Of a DNA stretch of 41,208 nucleotides, positions 26,145 to 34,827 are shown piece by piece. The position numbers and the translations under genes are program-made. Below the pieces are notes generated by a model. The model made no database searches, was not told where the DNA came from, and saw nothing but the letters and a program-made list of their open reading frames with translations. This DNA comes from JBOFOR01 sp051659545 (GTDB lineage Bacteria; Bacillota; Clostridia; Peptostreptococcales; Peptostreptococcaceae). The stretch spans positions 1-41,208 of the forward strand of contig NZ_JBOFOR010000199.1 of assembly GCF_051659545.1 (NCBI RefSeq), given 5' to 3'. Position 1 is the stretch's first letter, and each line of letters opens with the position of its first letter.

Positions 26145-26642
26145 TTGATTATATCTGTAAAAGAAGTTAAAAACTTTTTAATAAGTGTTTTTATACCATT
26201 AGCTATAGGTTATACAAGTAGCTTCTTATCACGTTTATTGGCAGGAGAGTCAACTACTACTTATTATTCTCAATTAATAAAACCAGGTTTTGCACCTCCG
26301 AGTTTTGTTTTTCCTTTAGTTTGGACAATACTATTTATATTAATGGGAATATCAGTGTACATAATAATGAAAAATGGATATGAAAAGCCTAAAGTAAGAG
26401 ATGCTATGTTTTATTACTGGCTACAGTTAGGATTAGTTTTTTTATGGAGTATATTATTTTTTGGATTAGACTTAAGATTTACAGCGCTTATAGACTTAAT
26501 TATTTTAATAATAGTAGTAGTAATGATGATACTTAAATTTATAAAAATAGATAAAAAAGCAGCATACTTAAATATTCCATATTTAATTTGGCTACTTTAT
26601 GCTTTATTTTTAAACTATTTTATATGGGTTATAAATAAATAA
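26145..26642 (+). CDS. tspO: TspO/MBR-family membrane protein
   Basis: The 165-residue protein has five membrane helices and the TspO signatures KPGFAPPSFVFPLVW (46-60), LMGISVY (66-72), WSILFFGLD (101-109) and PYLIWLLYALFLN. Bacterial TspO binds and may degrade porphyrins such as protoporphyrin IX. Start is TTG with GAGGGGGAG upstream. It is a single-gene unit between the yqeY terminator and hpf. No heme-synthesis operon is nearby apart from the heme chaperone hemW 11 kb upstream, so its ligand in this organism is open. Confidence 0.92.
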   Translation: MIISVKEVKNFLISVFIPLAIGYTSSFLSRLLAGESTTTYYSQLIKPGFAPPSFVFPLVWTILFILMGISVYIIMKNGYEKPKVRDAMFYYWLQLGLVFLWSILFFGLDLRFTALIDLIILIIVVVMMILKFIKIDKKAAYLNIPYLIWLLYALFLNYFIWVINK

Positions 26643-26827
26643 AATTTATGTAATAATATATAATTCTCTACATATATTTAACTAATAAAAATTTATTAAT
26701 ATATAAATTCTTTATATGGTAAAACAAGCTAAAGATAAATTACAGGTCAATACCAACAATATAGTATAAACTATATCAACAAATTGATGAAATAATGGAT
26801 TTAGTAGGCTTGGAGGGAGATGTTACC

Positions 26828-27346
26828 ATGAGAATCAATATATGTAGTAAAAAGATAAAACTAACTGAGAATCTTGCTGAGTATATTGAAAATAACTTTA
26901 GTAAGTTAGAAAAGTACATTAATTCGCAATCTGAAATTAAAGTTGTTGTAACTGACAGCAAAGAGAGAAAAAAATTAGAGGTTACTATTATGCAGACAAA
27001 TGGACCGATAGTAAGAGCAGAAGAAATAGAAGAAGATATATATATAGCTGTAGATAAGGTATATCAAAAGCTATATAAGCAATTAGAAAGATATAGTATT
27101 AGAAAAAAAGAAAAAATCCAAGTTAATGAATTAATAGAAGAAATAGAAGAAGAAACTATAGAAAATAAGATGTCTATTGAAAGAGTGAAAAGGTTTAATT
27201 TAAAACCAATGAGTATGGAAGAAGCTATACTTCAAATGGAATTAATAGGACATAGCTTTTATATGTTTAGGAATCAAGAAACCTTTGAAATTAATGTAGC
27301 TTATAAAAGGAAGAATGGTGGATATGGTATAATTGAGCAAGAATAA
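26828..27346 (+). CDS. hpf: Ribosome hibernation-promoting factor, long form
   Basis: The 172-residue long-form HPF pairs idle 70S ribosomes into 100S dimers. The N-terminal ribosome-binding domain (about 1-95) starts MRINICSKKIKLTENLAEYI. After a charged linker the C-terminal dimerisation domain (about 120-172) has RVKRFNLKPMSMEEAILQME and GHSFYMFRNQET with the conserved F-x-R-N core. ATG 26828 follows GGAGGG (26812-26817). Its terminator is shared with the convergent hypothetical gene. Confidence 0.94.
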   Translation: MRINICSKKIKLTENLAEYIENNFSKLEKYINSQSEIKVVVTDSKERKKLEVTIMQTNGPIVRAEEIEEDIYIAVDKVYQKLYKQLERYSIRKKEKIQVNELIEEIEEETIENKMSIERVKRFNLKPMSMEEAILQMELIGHSFYMFRNQETFEINVAYKRKNGGYGIIEQE

Positions 27347-27350
27347 ATTC

Positions 27351-27400
27351 AAATGCAAGAGGGTATCTAAAATTATAAATTTAGATACCCTCTTGCATTT
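27351..27400. terminator. Bidirectional terminator between hpf and the convergent gene
   Basis: A perfect 21-bp stem (27351-27371 with 27380-27400) with an 8-base loop has AAA/TTT ends, so it can stop transcription from both sides. Confidence 0.9.
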
Positions 27401-27405
27401 AAACC

Positions 27406-28365
27406 CTAAAATAAGGCTATTTCTTGTACTGTGTTAAAATTTGTATCTACAGTTACATAAAGGCTCTTACTACTATTAAAATCCTTATAATTATATTTTA
27501 ATTTATATGATTCAAGTTTATTCATGTAGTAAGAAGTATTAAGATAACTATTATCAAATAAAAGATTATAAAATGCATCTTTGAACTTTTCTTTTAAGTA
27601 AATATCAGTAAAATTTTTAGCTTCTTCTTTTGACAAAGAAGTACTAATAGTGTCTATAGAATTGCTAGTTGATTTGTATATATAAAAAACTAGACCATTC
27701 TTATTCAAAATTCTAATTTTAAAATAATTATCTAAGGACTTAAAAAAATATTGATAGAATTTATTTTCTGGACTATTAGGGAAAAATACTTCACAAAATT
27801 CATCGGAAATTTTATTAGCAGTAAGTGAGTAATTAAAAAAATAATTTATACTTTCAAGTGAGATATTCCTCAGCAAGTCATCAGTAATATTATCAAAAGC
27901 ATCAATATTATATGAGGATGGAACTATATTAAAAAAATGTGAAAATCTTTTATCAAAAGCGGTTAAAGAGAGATGCCTAGATGCAGAAGGGGTAAAACAG
28001 TTAATTAAGGAGATAAAATTAAAATAGCTAGTTATTAGATTTTGAAAAATATTAAAATAAGTAATATTTATATAAATTCTCTTTAGATATTCTAGTTCGG
28101 TTATAATATTTAAATTAAGTTCTAGTAGAGTGGTTAGATTATTATGATTTTTATTTAAATTAAGGTGGCTTACATTTTCAAGTGACAATTCATAATCGTA
28201 TATAGATTTGTATAAATGGCAAATAATTTTTAAATTTTTAAGGTTTTTATCTTTCATAGAATTTAGTAAACTAGTGTACTCATAATCAATTGATTCTATT
28301 AAAGAATTAAGTAAAAAATCTATACAGATACATTTCTGAATTATATTTGTAAAATTATTTTTCAT
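27406..28365 (-). CDS. Hypothetical protein, Asn/Phe/Tyr-rich, unrecognised
   Basis: The 319-residue protein begins MKNNFTNIIQKCICIDFLLN behind an AAGGATGG-type binding site. It is unusually rich in Asn, Phe, Tyr, Ile and Leu and poor in Gly and Ala, and is mostly helical up to about residue 190. A more mixed C-terminal part includes KNGLVFYIYKSTSNSID and ends LKYNYKDFNSSKSLYVTVDT plus a short tail. The aromatic segment near 105-125 (YFNIFQNLITSYFNFISLIN) may pack in a core; no clear signal peptide or membrane span is seen. It is inserted in reverse between hpf and the sporulation pair yqfC-yqfD, so a spore-related role is possible but unsupported. No family recognised. Confidence 0.75.
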   Translation of the reverse strand: MKNNFTNIIQKCICIDFLLNSLIESIDYEYTSLLNSMKDKNLKNLKIICHLYKSIYDYELSLENVSHLNLNKNHNNLTTLLELNLNIITELEYLKRIYINITYFNIFQNLITSYFNFISLINCFTPSASRHLSLTAFDKRFSHFFNIVPSSYNIDAFDNITDDLLRNISLESINYFFNYSLTANKISDEFCEVFFPNSPENKFYQYFFKSLDNYFKIRILNKNGLVFYIYKSTSNSIDTISTSLSKEEAKNFTDIYLKEKFKDAFYNLLFDNSYLNTSYYMNKLESYKLKYNYKDFNSSKSLYVTVDTNFNTVQEIALF

Positions 28366-28594
28366 ATAACCATCCTTTCTGATTAATTTGGTGTATTAAA
28401 AAAATATACTTAAAACGATATATTTCTAAAAGGTCGTGAAATTTTATATTATTATATATTTTATTCTAAAGAAGTAATAAGTTTACACATATATATAAAC
28501 AAAAGAATAGTATAAAAAATAGGGCATAAGTTAAACACTGAAAAAAGTAATTTAAGAAAATAATGAACATAAAATATACTAAGGGGGTGCAGGT

Positions 28595-28831
28595 ATGTTG
28601 GAAGTATCAACTGATTTACAAGTAAATCAACCTACAGTAACTGTTGTTGGAAATAATTTTGTAAGTATAGAAAATTATTTATCTATAGTAATTTATGAAT
28701 CAAACTTAATAAAAATAAAGACTAAACTAAAATCAATTAAAATTTTGGGAGATAAGCTTTCACTAAAATACATTACTGATGGAGAAATAGGTATAAAAGG
28801 AATTATATACGGTGTTGAGTATACTGATTAG
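28595..28831 (+). CDS. yqfC: Sporulation protein YqfC (YabP family)
   Basis: The 78-residue protein belongs to the YabP/YqfC family, found only in spore formers; in B. subtilis yqfC is expressed in the mother cell under sigma-E. Beta-rich features such as VTVVGNNFVSIENYLSIVIY and KILGDKLSLKYIT match the family. ATG follows AAGGGGG. It lies 12 bases before yqfD, forming the conserved pair. The 229-bp upstream gap should hold its promoter, which I could not place with confidence. Confidence 0.9.
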   Translation: MLEVSTDLQVNQPTVTVVGNNFVSIENYLSIVIYESNLIKIKTKLKSIKILGDKLSLKYITDGEIGIKGIIYGVEYTD

Positions 28832-28843
28832 GGGGAGATACAA

Positions 28844-30124
28844 TTGATAAGTTATATAAGAGGATATTATGTAGTAACAGTAGAAGGTATAGGAATAGAG
28901 CGATTTTTAAATCATTTAATTAGGAATGGAATAAAGGTGTATAATGTAAATAGGATAAGCAGTACAAAGATAGAGCTTTCTATAGAAAGGTATGAAATGA
29001 AAGATTTCAAAAGGGTATATAGAGGAAGCAACTTTGATATAAAGATAAAACAAAAGACAGGTATTCCATTTTTACTAAAAAGAATATATAAGCATAAAGG
29101 CATGTGGATTTGTGCTGTTGTATCACTATCTCTTTTAATGCTTACATCTCAATTTGTAACAGATATATATATACAAGTACCTGAAGGAATAAAGAAAGAC
29201 GAAATTAGGAAGGAATTGTATCAAGCTGGGCTTAAACCAGGTGTATATAAGAAAAGTATAGATAGAAAAGAAATTAGGGATTACATAATGCTAAAATTTG
29301 ATCAAGTTGCATACTTATCAATAAATGTAAAAGGTACAAATATATTTGTAACGGTAACTAAAAAAGCAGAATCATTAAAATCTACAGAGCAATCAAATTA
29401 TTGTAATATAATTGCCAAGAAAAATGGTATAATAGAAAAAGTAATACCAAGAAGTGGGAATAACATTGTTAATTGTGGAGATATAGTACAAAAAGGAGAT
29501 GTACTATTAAATGGAGCAAATACAAAGTCAGTGCCAGAAGTATGGGCAAGTACTTTTTATGAAGTTAATAAAAGTGCAAACTATGAAGATACAGTAAAAG
29601 AGAAAACTGGGCAAGATAAAAAGGTGTACACTATAAAAATCTATGATAAAAAGTATACTATAAGGAGAAATATAGAGTTTAAGAATTATAGTATAAATAA
29701 TAAAGAATATAAGCTTTCGTTAGGTGACTATACATTTCCAGCAAGGGTTAATGTAAGTACTTTTAATGAGACTAAGAATATAAAAGTTAAAAAAAATAAA
29801 GAAAAGCTAAAAGAAGAATTGTCTCGTAAAGCTTTGAAAGAATTAGAGTACATAATACCTGCTTCTGCAAGGATAGTTGATGCAAAACATAGCTATAAAG
29901 TAAATAAAAATATATTGGAATATTCAATAACTGTACAAACATCTGAAAACATAGCAGATGTGGATATACTTACTAAATCAGAAGCGGAACAAATAGTTAG
30001 AGAGCAAAATACACCTAAGGAAGGTGAAGTATTACCTTCAAATCCAGAGAAAAGACCTATAAATGATATAAGAAATGAATTTGAAAATAAAGATAATGAC
30101 AACTCAAATGACAATGCACAATAA
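28844..30124 (+). CDS. yqfD: Sporulation protein YqfD
   Basis: The 426-residue protein has an N-terminal cytoplasmic domain (1-85), one membrane helix (about 87-106, WICAVVSLSLLMLTSQF) and a long external part (about 107-426) with two repeated beta modules. The segments beginning EGIKKDEIRKELYQAGLKPG and IEKVIPRSGNNIVNCGDIVQ are typical. The tail is charged and Asn/Asp rich. YqfD is a sigma-E dependent sporulation membrane protein whose molecular role is unclear. Start is TTG with GGGGGAGA upstream. In Bacillus phoH follows; here it does not. Confidence 0.92.
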   Translation: MISYIRGYYVVTVEGIGIERFLNHLIRNGIKVYNVNRISSTKIELSIERYEMKDFKRVYRGSNFDIKIKQKTGIPFLLKRIYKHKGMWICAVVSLSLLMLTSQFVTDIYIQVPEGIKKDEIRKELYQAGLKPGVYKKSIDRKEIRDYIMLKFDQVAYLSINVKGTNIFVTVTKKAESLKSTEQSNYCNIIAKKNGIIEKVIPRSGNNIVNCGDIVQKGDVLLNGANTKSVPEVWASTFYEVNKSANYEDTVKEKTGQDKKVYTIKIYDKKYTIRRNIEFKNYSINNKEYKLSLGDYTFPARVNVSTFNETKNIKVKKNKEKLKEELSRKALKELEYIIPASARIVDAKHSYKVNKNILEYSITVQTSENIADVDILTKSEAEQIVREQNTPKEGEVLPSNPEKRPINDIRNEFENKDNDNSNDNAQ

Positions 30125-30141
30125 ATAAGGAGGATAAACAG

Positions 30142-30198
30142 ATTAAAAGTACAATAAAAATGGAAGAATATAAAAAAGAACAAATAGATAAAAAATAA
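30142..30198 (+). other. Short ORF with strong ribosome binding site where phoH/yqfF are missing
   Basis: AAGGAGG (30127-30133) stands right behind the yqfD stop but no full gene follows. In frame are a possible rare ATT start (30142), an ATG (30160) and the stop at 30196-30198, giving 12 to 18 residues (MEEYKKEQIDKK). This could be a tiny gene, or the leftover of a longer one deleted between yqfD and ybeY, where Bacillus has phoH and the 7TM-HD gene. Low confidence that it is translated. Confidence 0.25.
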
Positions 30199-30244
30199 AA
30201 AAATAAACAGCTTAAATTTAACGAAGGAAGAAGTAGGTGTAATT

Positions 30245-30703
30245 ATGGAACTTATAATAGATGATAGACAAGATAAATTAAAAGTAAGCGAAGAGTTAGT
30301 AGAAAAGATAAAAGATATAATAGTAGAGTGCTTAGACTATGAAGGATATAATGATGATTATGAAGTGAGCTTATCTTTTGTAGACAATAAGGAAATACAT
30401 GCTTTAAATAGGGACTATAGAGGTGTAGATAGACCTACAGATGTCTTATCATTTCCTATGCTAAGTGATGAATTTGATATAGAGTTAGAAGAAGAATCTT
30501 TGGGAGATATAGTTATATCTTTAGAAAAGGCATTTGAACAAAGTAAAGAATATAACCATAGCTTTGAAAGAGAAGTATGCTTTTTAGTTTGCCATAGCAC
30601 ATTCCATCTTTTGGGATATGACCATGATAATGAAGAAAACACAAAGCAAATGAGAGAAAAGGAAGAATATATTTTAAATAAGCTAAACATAACAAGGGAT
30701 TAG
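30245..30703 (+). CDS. ybeY: Endoribonuclease YbeY (rRNA maturation)
   Basis: YbeY (152 residues) is a zinc-dependent single-strand endoribonuclease involved in 16S rRNA 3'-end maturation and ribosome quality control. The metal motif Hx3Hx5H is seen as HSTFHLLGYDH (His117, His121, His127). DRPTDVLSFPM (62-72) is the other conserved block. The binding site is TAGGTG. It is followed after four bases by dgkA, then cdd and era, the standard order. Confidence 0.96.
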   Translation: MELIIDDRQDKLKVSEELVEKIKDIIVECLDYEGYNDDYEVSLSFVDNKEIHALNRDYRGVDRPTDVLSFPMLSDEFDIELEEESLGDIVISLEKAFEQSKEYNHSFEREVCFLVCHSTFHLLGYDHDNEENTKQMREKEEYILNKLNITRD

Positions 30704-30707
30704 TTTA

Positions 30708-31076
30708 ATGAATATAAATAAAAAACGACAGAAAATATTTAAAGCATTTAAAGTGGCCGTAGAAGGAATAGTATATACCTTTAAATTTAGAAGCATTATG
30801 AGAATACATTATTTAGTAGCTATAATAATGATAATCGGTAGTTTTGTATTTGATTTATCAAAGATAGAAAATTTATTGTTAATATTTGCTTTAAGTCTAG
30901 TAGTTGTAGCAGAAATGGTTAATACAGCTGTAGAAAAGACTATAGATATGACAACAGATGAGAACAATGAATTTGCAAAAACAGCAAAAGATGTAGCTTC
31001 AGGAGGAGTAATAATTGCAACATTAAATGCTTTAATAGCAACATGTGTAATTTTTTACGATAAATTAATTAAGTAA
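30708..31076 (+). CDS. dgkA: Undecaprenol/diacylglycerol kinase DgkA
   Basis: The 122-residue integral membrane kinase has three hydrophobic segments. Catalytic residues of the family are in AEMVNTAVEKTID (68-80: Glu69, Asn72, Glu76, Asp80) and AKDVASGG (93-100, Asp95). In Gram-positive bacteria this protein mainly phosphorylates undecaprenol, feeding the lipid carrier for cell-wall synthesis. It is translationally close to ybeY and directly followed by a paralogue fused to a phosphatase domain. Confidence 0.94.
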   Translation: MNINKKRQKIFKAFKVAVEGIVYTFKFRSIMRIHYLVAIIMIIGSFVFDLSKIENLLLIFALSLVVVAEMVNTAVEKTIDMTTDENNEFAKTAKDVASGGVIIATLNALIATCVIFYDKLIK

Positions 31077-31099
31077 AGTAGTACAAGGGAGTAAGTTTT

Positions 31100-31816
31100 A
31101 TGAAACCAACAAAAACTCGTAAGGGTATAACAAAAGCTTTCAATGCAGCTATAGAAGGAATACTATATACTTTTAAATTTGAAAGAAATATGAAAATACA
31201 TTATTTAGTAGCAGCTGTGGTTTTCATAGCTAGTTTATTTTTTGACTTATCTAAAATAGAAATGTTATTGTTAATATTTGCTATAAGCTTAGTTGTAATA
31301 TCTGAAATGTTTAATACAGCGATAGAAAAAACTATAGATATGATAACTGATGAATATAATGTACTTGCTAAAATAGCAAAGGATGTGGCAGCTGGAGGAG
31401 TACTAATTGCAACTTTAAATTCAGTTGTAGTTGGATATATTTTATTTTATGATAAGTTGACTGAAATATCAGAGTCGTTATTATATACTATTAGAGAATC
31501 ACAAATGCATGTAACTTTAATTTGTATAGTATTGGTTCTTATAGCAGTTGTAGTGGTCAAAACCTTAACATCTACGGGAACACCTTTAAAAGGTGGGATG
31601 CCGAGTGGTCATGCTGCATTAGCTTTTGCAATGGCTACAGCCATAACTTTTATGATGGAGCAAATAGTTACATCAACTTTAGCATACTTAATGGCAGTGT
31701 TAGTAGCTCAAAGTAGGATAGAAGGCAAAATACATACCTTTTGGGAAACTGTAGCAGGAGCGCTGCTAGGAACTCTTATAGCTATATTAGTGTTTCAAAT
31801 CAGTATGTTCTACTAG
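31100..31816 (+). CDS. DgkA-PAP2 fusion: lipid kinase domain joined to a phosphatase domain
   Basis: Residues 1-120 are a second DgkA domain, clearly paralogous to the upstream gene (IEGILYTFKFERNMKIHYLV, SEMFNTAIEKTIDM at 68-81, AKDVAAGG at 93-100). Residues 130-238 form a PAP2-type phosphatase with three more helices, MPSGHAALAFA (PSGH at 168-171) and SRIEGKIHTFWET (205-217, catalytic His212). The first PAP2 motif (KxxxxxxRP) is poorly kept as GTPLKGG. Kinase and phosphatase on one chain could set the level of phosphorylated undecaprenol; that is inference. All visible kinase residues are intact in both copies. AGGGAG precedes the ATG. Confidence 0.9.
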   Translation: MKPTKTRKGITKAFNAAIEGILYTFKFERNMKIHYLVAAVVFIASLFFDLSKIEMLLLIFAISLVVISEMFNTAIEKTIDMITDEYNVLAKIAKDVAAGGVLIATLNSVVVGYILFYDKLTEISESLLYTIRESQMHVTLICIVLVLIAVVVVKTLTSTGTPLKGGMPSGHAALAFAMATAITFMMEQIVTSTLAYLMAVLVAQSRIEGKIHTFWETVAGALLGTLIAILVFQISMFY

Positions 31817-31852
31817 TAAAAAATGCTTGACTATGTCTAAATTTATAGTACT

Positions 31853-31890
31853 AACATAAAAAGGGAGTCGTAAGGCTTCTTTTTTATGTT
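31853..31890 (+). terminator. Terminator of the yqfC-yqfD-ybeY-dgkA unit
   Basis: A 17-position stem with a few G-T pairs (AACATAAAAAGGGAGTC / GGCTTCTTTTTTATGTT) and a GTAA loop has a T-run in the 3' arm. Confidence 0.82.
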
Positions 31891-32012
31891 ATAATGTAAT
31901 ATACTAAATAAAAGTGACAATAATTATGTAAAGTAAGAATATTTATTAACAAAAGTTTATAATATAAGCTTATAGATATTAACAAAAATAAAATAAGAAA
32001 AGGAGATATACA

Positions 32013-32423
32013 ATGAATAATAAAGAATTGTTAAAACTAGCAGAAAAAGCAAGAGAAAATGCGTATGTTCCTTATTCTAAATTTAAAGTTGGTGCAGCAC
32101 TATTAACAAAAGATAAAAAAGTTTATACAGGATGTAATATAGAATGTGCATCTTTAGGAGGTACTAATTGTGCTGAGAGAACAGCTATATTTAAAGCTTT
32201 ATCAGAAGGTTCACAAGATATAGAAGCTATAGCTATAGCAAGTAGTAATTCAGAAAAAAATGAACCAACATATCCTTGTGGTATATGTAGACAGGTAATA
32301 ATAGAATTCGGACCAGAAATTAGAATAATAACAGGATATTCAGAAGGTGAAATATATGAGTGTAAAATAAAAGATTTAATACCTCATTATTTCTCAGGTA
32401 GCGATTTTATAGACAATAAATAA
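32013..32423 (+). CDS. cdd: Cytidine deaminase
   Basis: Cdd (136 residues) deaminates cytidine and deoxycytidine to uridine and deoxyuridine in pyrimidine salvage. Zinc ligands and the catalytic Glu are in GTNCAERTA (Cys53, Glu55) and PCGICRQ (Cys89, Cys92); the small tetrameric form has this all-Cys set. AAAGGAGAT supplies the binding site. It is the first gene after a terminator, with era 50 bases downstream, as in Bacillus. Confidence 0.95.
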   Translation: MNNKELLKLAEKARENAYVPYSKFKVGAALLTKDKKVYTGCNIECASLGGTNCAERTAIFKALSEGSQDIEAIAIASSNSEKNEPTYPCGICRQVIIEFGPEIRIITGYSEGEIYECKIKDLIPHYFSGSDFIDNK

Positions 32424-32473
32424 TTTAAAAAGACAATAAATAATTCAAAAGAAGATGATAGGAGAACAACCAT

Positions 32474-33364
32474 ATGTTTAAATCAGGATTTGTTAGTATA
32501 GTAGGTAGACCTAACGTAGGTAAATCTACTCTTATGAATAATGTAGTTGGAGAAAAAATAGCGATAATGAGTGATAAACCTCAGACTACTAGAAATACAA
32601 TACAAGCAGTATATACAGATGAAAAGAGCCAAGTTGTATTTTTAGATACACCAGGTATACACAAGCCTAAGAATAAATTAGGGGAGTTCATGGTCAAATC
32701 AGCTACAGATGCATTTAGGAACGTAGATTTAGTGTTATTTGTAGTAGATGATTCTAAGAAAATAGGACCTGGAGACAGAAAAATAATAGAAGATTTAAGA
32801 AATATAAAAACACCAGTGGTATTAGTTTTAAATAAAATGGACCAAATAGAAGAAAAAGATTTATTTGATATGATGAAAATGTATCATGCTGAAGGATTAT
32901 TTAAAGAAATAGTGCCAATATCAGCATTAAAAGGAAGAAATGTAAAAGAATTATTAAAAGTAATACAAAAGTATTTAGAAGAAGGACCGAAGTACTTCCC
33001 AGATTACATGATAACAGATCAACCAGAAAGAGTACTTGTATCAGAATTAATAAGAGAAAAAGTTCTTCACTATGTGCATGATGAAATACCTCATGGTGTA
33101 GCTGTAGAAATTGAAAAGATGAAGTCTAGAAACGACAAAGAAATAGTAGACATATCTGCAGTAATATATTGCGAAAGAGATTCGCATAAGGGTATAATAA
33201 TAGGTAAAAATGGTAGAAAGCTAAAAGGTATAGGAAAATCAGCTAGAGAAGATATGGAGTTGCTTTTAGGATCTCAAATAAATCTTCAGTTATGGGTGAA
33301 AGTAAAAGAAAACTGGAGGAATTTACAAAATTATGTAAGTAATTTTGGATATACTGAAAAATAA
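32474..33364 (+). CDS. era: GTPase Era
   Basis: Era (296 residues) binds the 3' end of 16S rRNA and helps assemble the 30S subunit. The GTPase motifs are GRPNVGKST (G1), DTPGIHKP (G3) and NKMD (G4). The C-terminal KH domain (about 200-290) has HGVAVEIEKM and the GIIIGKNGRKLKGIG RNA-binding loop. AGGAG precedes the ATG. The mgtE start lies 11 bases behind its stop. Confidence 0.97.
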   Translation: MFKSGFVSIVGRPNVGKSTLMNNVVGEKIAIMSDKPQTTRNTIQAVYTDEKSQVVFLDTPGIHKPKNKLGEFMVKSATDAFRNVDLVLFVVDDSKKIGPGDRKIIEDLRNIKTPVVLVLNKMDQIEEKDLFDMMKMYHAEGLFKEIVPISALKGRNVKELLKVIQKYLEEGPKYFPDYMITDQPERVLVSELIREKVLHYVHDEIPHGVAVEIEKMKSRNDKEIVDISAVIYCERDSHKGIIIGKNGRKLKGIGKSAREDMELLLGSQINLQLWVKVKENWRNLQNYVSNFGYTEK

Positions 33365-33375
33365 AGGTGGGTTAT

Positions 33376-34755
33376 ATGGATAGGAAACAAGATGCTTCCC
33401 AGGACTTGTTAAGTGAAGTTAAAATACTAATTGAAAATAATAGAATACTAGAATTAAGAGAATTGCTTGAAGAGTATCACATAATAGATATATTTGATAT
33501 TATGGAACATTTAGATGAGAAAATGAAAATAGAATTGTTTGAAGTACTTCCTTTAGACATGGCAGCATCTATACTAGAAGAAAGTGATGTAGAATTTTTT
33601 AGTGCTATATTATCGAAAATAGATATTGAACATAGAAAAAATATATTAGAACTAATGTCGCTAGATGATATGGCTGATATATTAAGCAAGTTGGAAGAAG
33701 AAGAAAGAGAAGAGGTAATGGAACTTTTAAGTCAAGAAGACGCAGATGACGTAAAAGAACTATTAATCTATGAAGAAGAATCCACTGGTGGTATAATGAC
33801 TACTGGTTATATTGAAGTAAATAAAGATATGACAGCGGAAGAAGCAGTTAAGCATATGAGAGAAAATGCAGAAGATGCAGAAACTATTTATTATGTATAC
33901 GTAGTGGACAATGAAGAAAGATTAGTAGGAGTGTTGTCTTTAAGGGAATTAATAATTGCCAGAGACTCTGTTATAGTAGAAGACTTGATGAGTGAAAATA
34001 TTATATCTGTATATGTAGATGAAGATAGAGAAGAAGCTGTAAGATTAGTTTCTAAATATAACTTAATAGCTATACCAGTTGTAGATAGAGAACAAAAACT
34101 AAAAGGTATAATAACAGTAGACGATATAATCGATGTAATGGAAGAAGAAGCTACTGAAGATATGTATAAGTTTGCAGGAACATCTGAACAAGAAAGAGAT
34201 GCTGTTGAAAAAGTAAATCCAAAGCCGAGAGAGCAAATAGTATCTTCAGTAAGAGGAAGAATCCCATGGCTTATAATTACCTTAATAGGAGGATTATTAT
34301 CCACGCTAATGCTTTCAAAATTAGATTTTATAATGAATCCTACTTATGCATCTCTAGTATTTTTTATACCAGTAGTAATGGGTATGGGAGGTAATATAGG
34401 AACTCAATCCTCGGCTTTAACTGTTATGGCTTTATCTAATAAAGATTTAGAGTTTAGTAATGTAATAAGAGAAGGGATTGTAGGGCTTATTACAGGACTA
34501 ATATGCAGTGTAATAATAGCTATTATTACTTTTATATTTATGAAAGATATAAATATAGTTTTAATTGTATCATTATCTTTGTTTATAAATATGATAGTTG
34601 GAGCTATGATAGGTGCATTTATGCCTGTATTACTAAAAAAATTAGATGTAGATCCGTCTATAATTTCAGCGCCAGTTATAGCTACAGCCCTTGATGTGAC
34701 TGGTATAGCAATATATCTTGTAATAACAATGGGATTATTGTCAAAAATTGTTTAA
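33376..34755 (+). CDS. mgtE: Magnesium transporter MgtE
   Basis: The 459-residue protein has the MgtE layout: an N-terminal acidic superhelical domain (about 1-130), two CBS domains (about 135-255) that sense cytoplasmic Mg2+, a plug helix with KPREQIVSSVRGRIPWL, and five C-terminal helices with the channel motif PVVMGMGGNIGTQSSALTV. The Asp in the last helices (ATALDVTG) belongs to the ion path. ATG 33376 follows AAAGGTGGG; a GTG three codons before overlaps it. It is inserted between era and yqzL-recO relative to Bacillus. No magnesium riboswitch (M-box) is present, as it is co-transcribed with era. Confidence 0.95.
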   Translation: MDRKQDASQDLLSEVKILIENNRILELRELLEEYHIIDIFDIMEHLDEKMKIELFEVLPLDMAASILEESDVEFFSAILSKIDIEHRKNILELMSLDDMADILSKLEEEEREEVMELLSQEDADDVKELLIYEEESTGGIMTTGYIEVNKDMTAEEAVKHMRENAEDAETIYYVYVVDNEERLVGVLSLRELIIARDSVIVEDLMSENIISVYVDEDREEAVRLVSKYNLIAIPVVDREQKLKGIITVDDIIDVMEEEATEDMYKFAGTSEQERDAVEKVNPKPREQIVSSVRGRIPWLIITLIGGLLSTLMLSKLDFIMNPTYASLVFFIPVVMGMGGNIGTQSSALTVMALSNKDLEFSNVIREGIVGLITGLICSVIIAIITFIFMKDINIVLIVSLSLFINMIVGAMIGAFMPVLLKKLDVDPSIISAPVIATALDVTGIAIYLVITMGLLSKIV

Positions 34756-34773
34756 TAACTTAATGTATTATTT

Positions 34774-34823
34774 ACCCTCTTCTTACTAAAAATATAAACA
34801 TAACCGTAAGAAGGGGGTTTTTT
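34774..34823 (+). terminator. Terminator after mgtE, overlapping the yqzL ribosome binding site
   Basis: ACCCTCTTCTTAC (34774-34786) pairs with GTAAGAAGGGGGT (34806-34818), one T-G pair, loop 19 bases, followed by T's. The GGGGG of the 3' arm is also the only ribosome binding site for the small gene starting at 34828. Confidence 0.85.
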
Positions 34824-34827
34824 AAAA

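Noticed and set aside
28366..28594. Sigma-E promoter of yqfC
   Set aside because: GCATAAGTT near 28525 is weakly similar to the -10 box, but the -35 spacing and sequence do not fit well enough to annotate.
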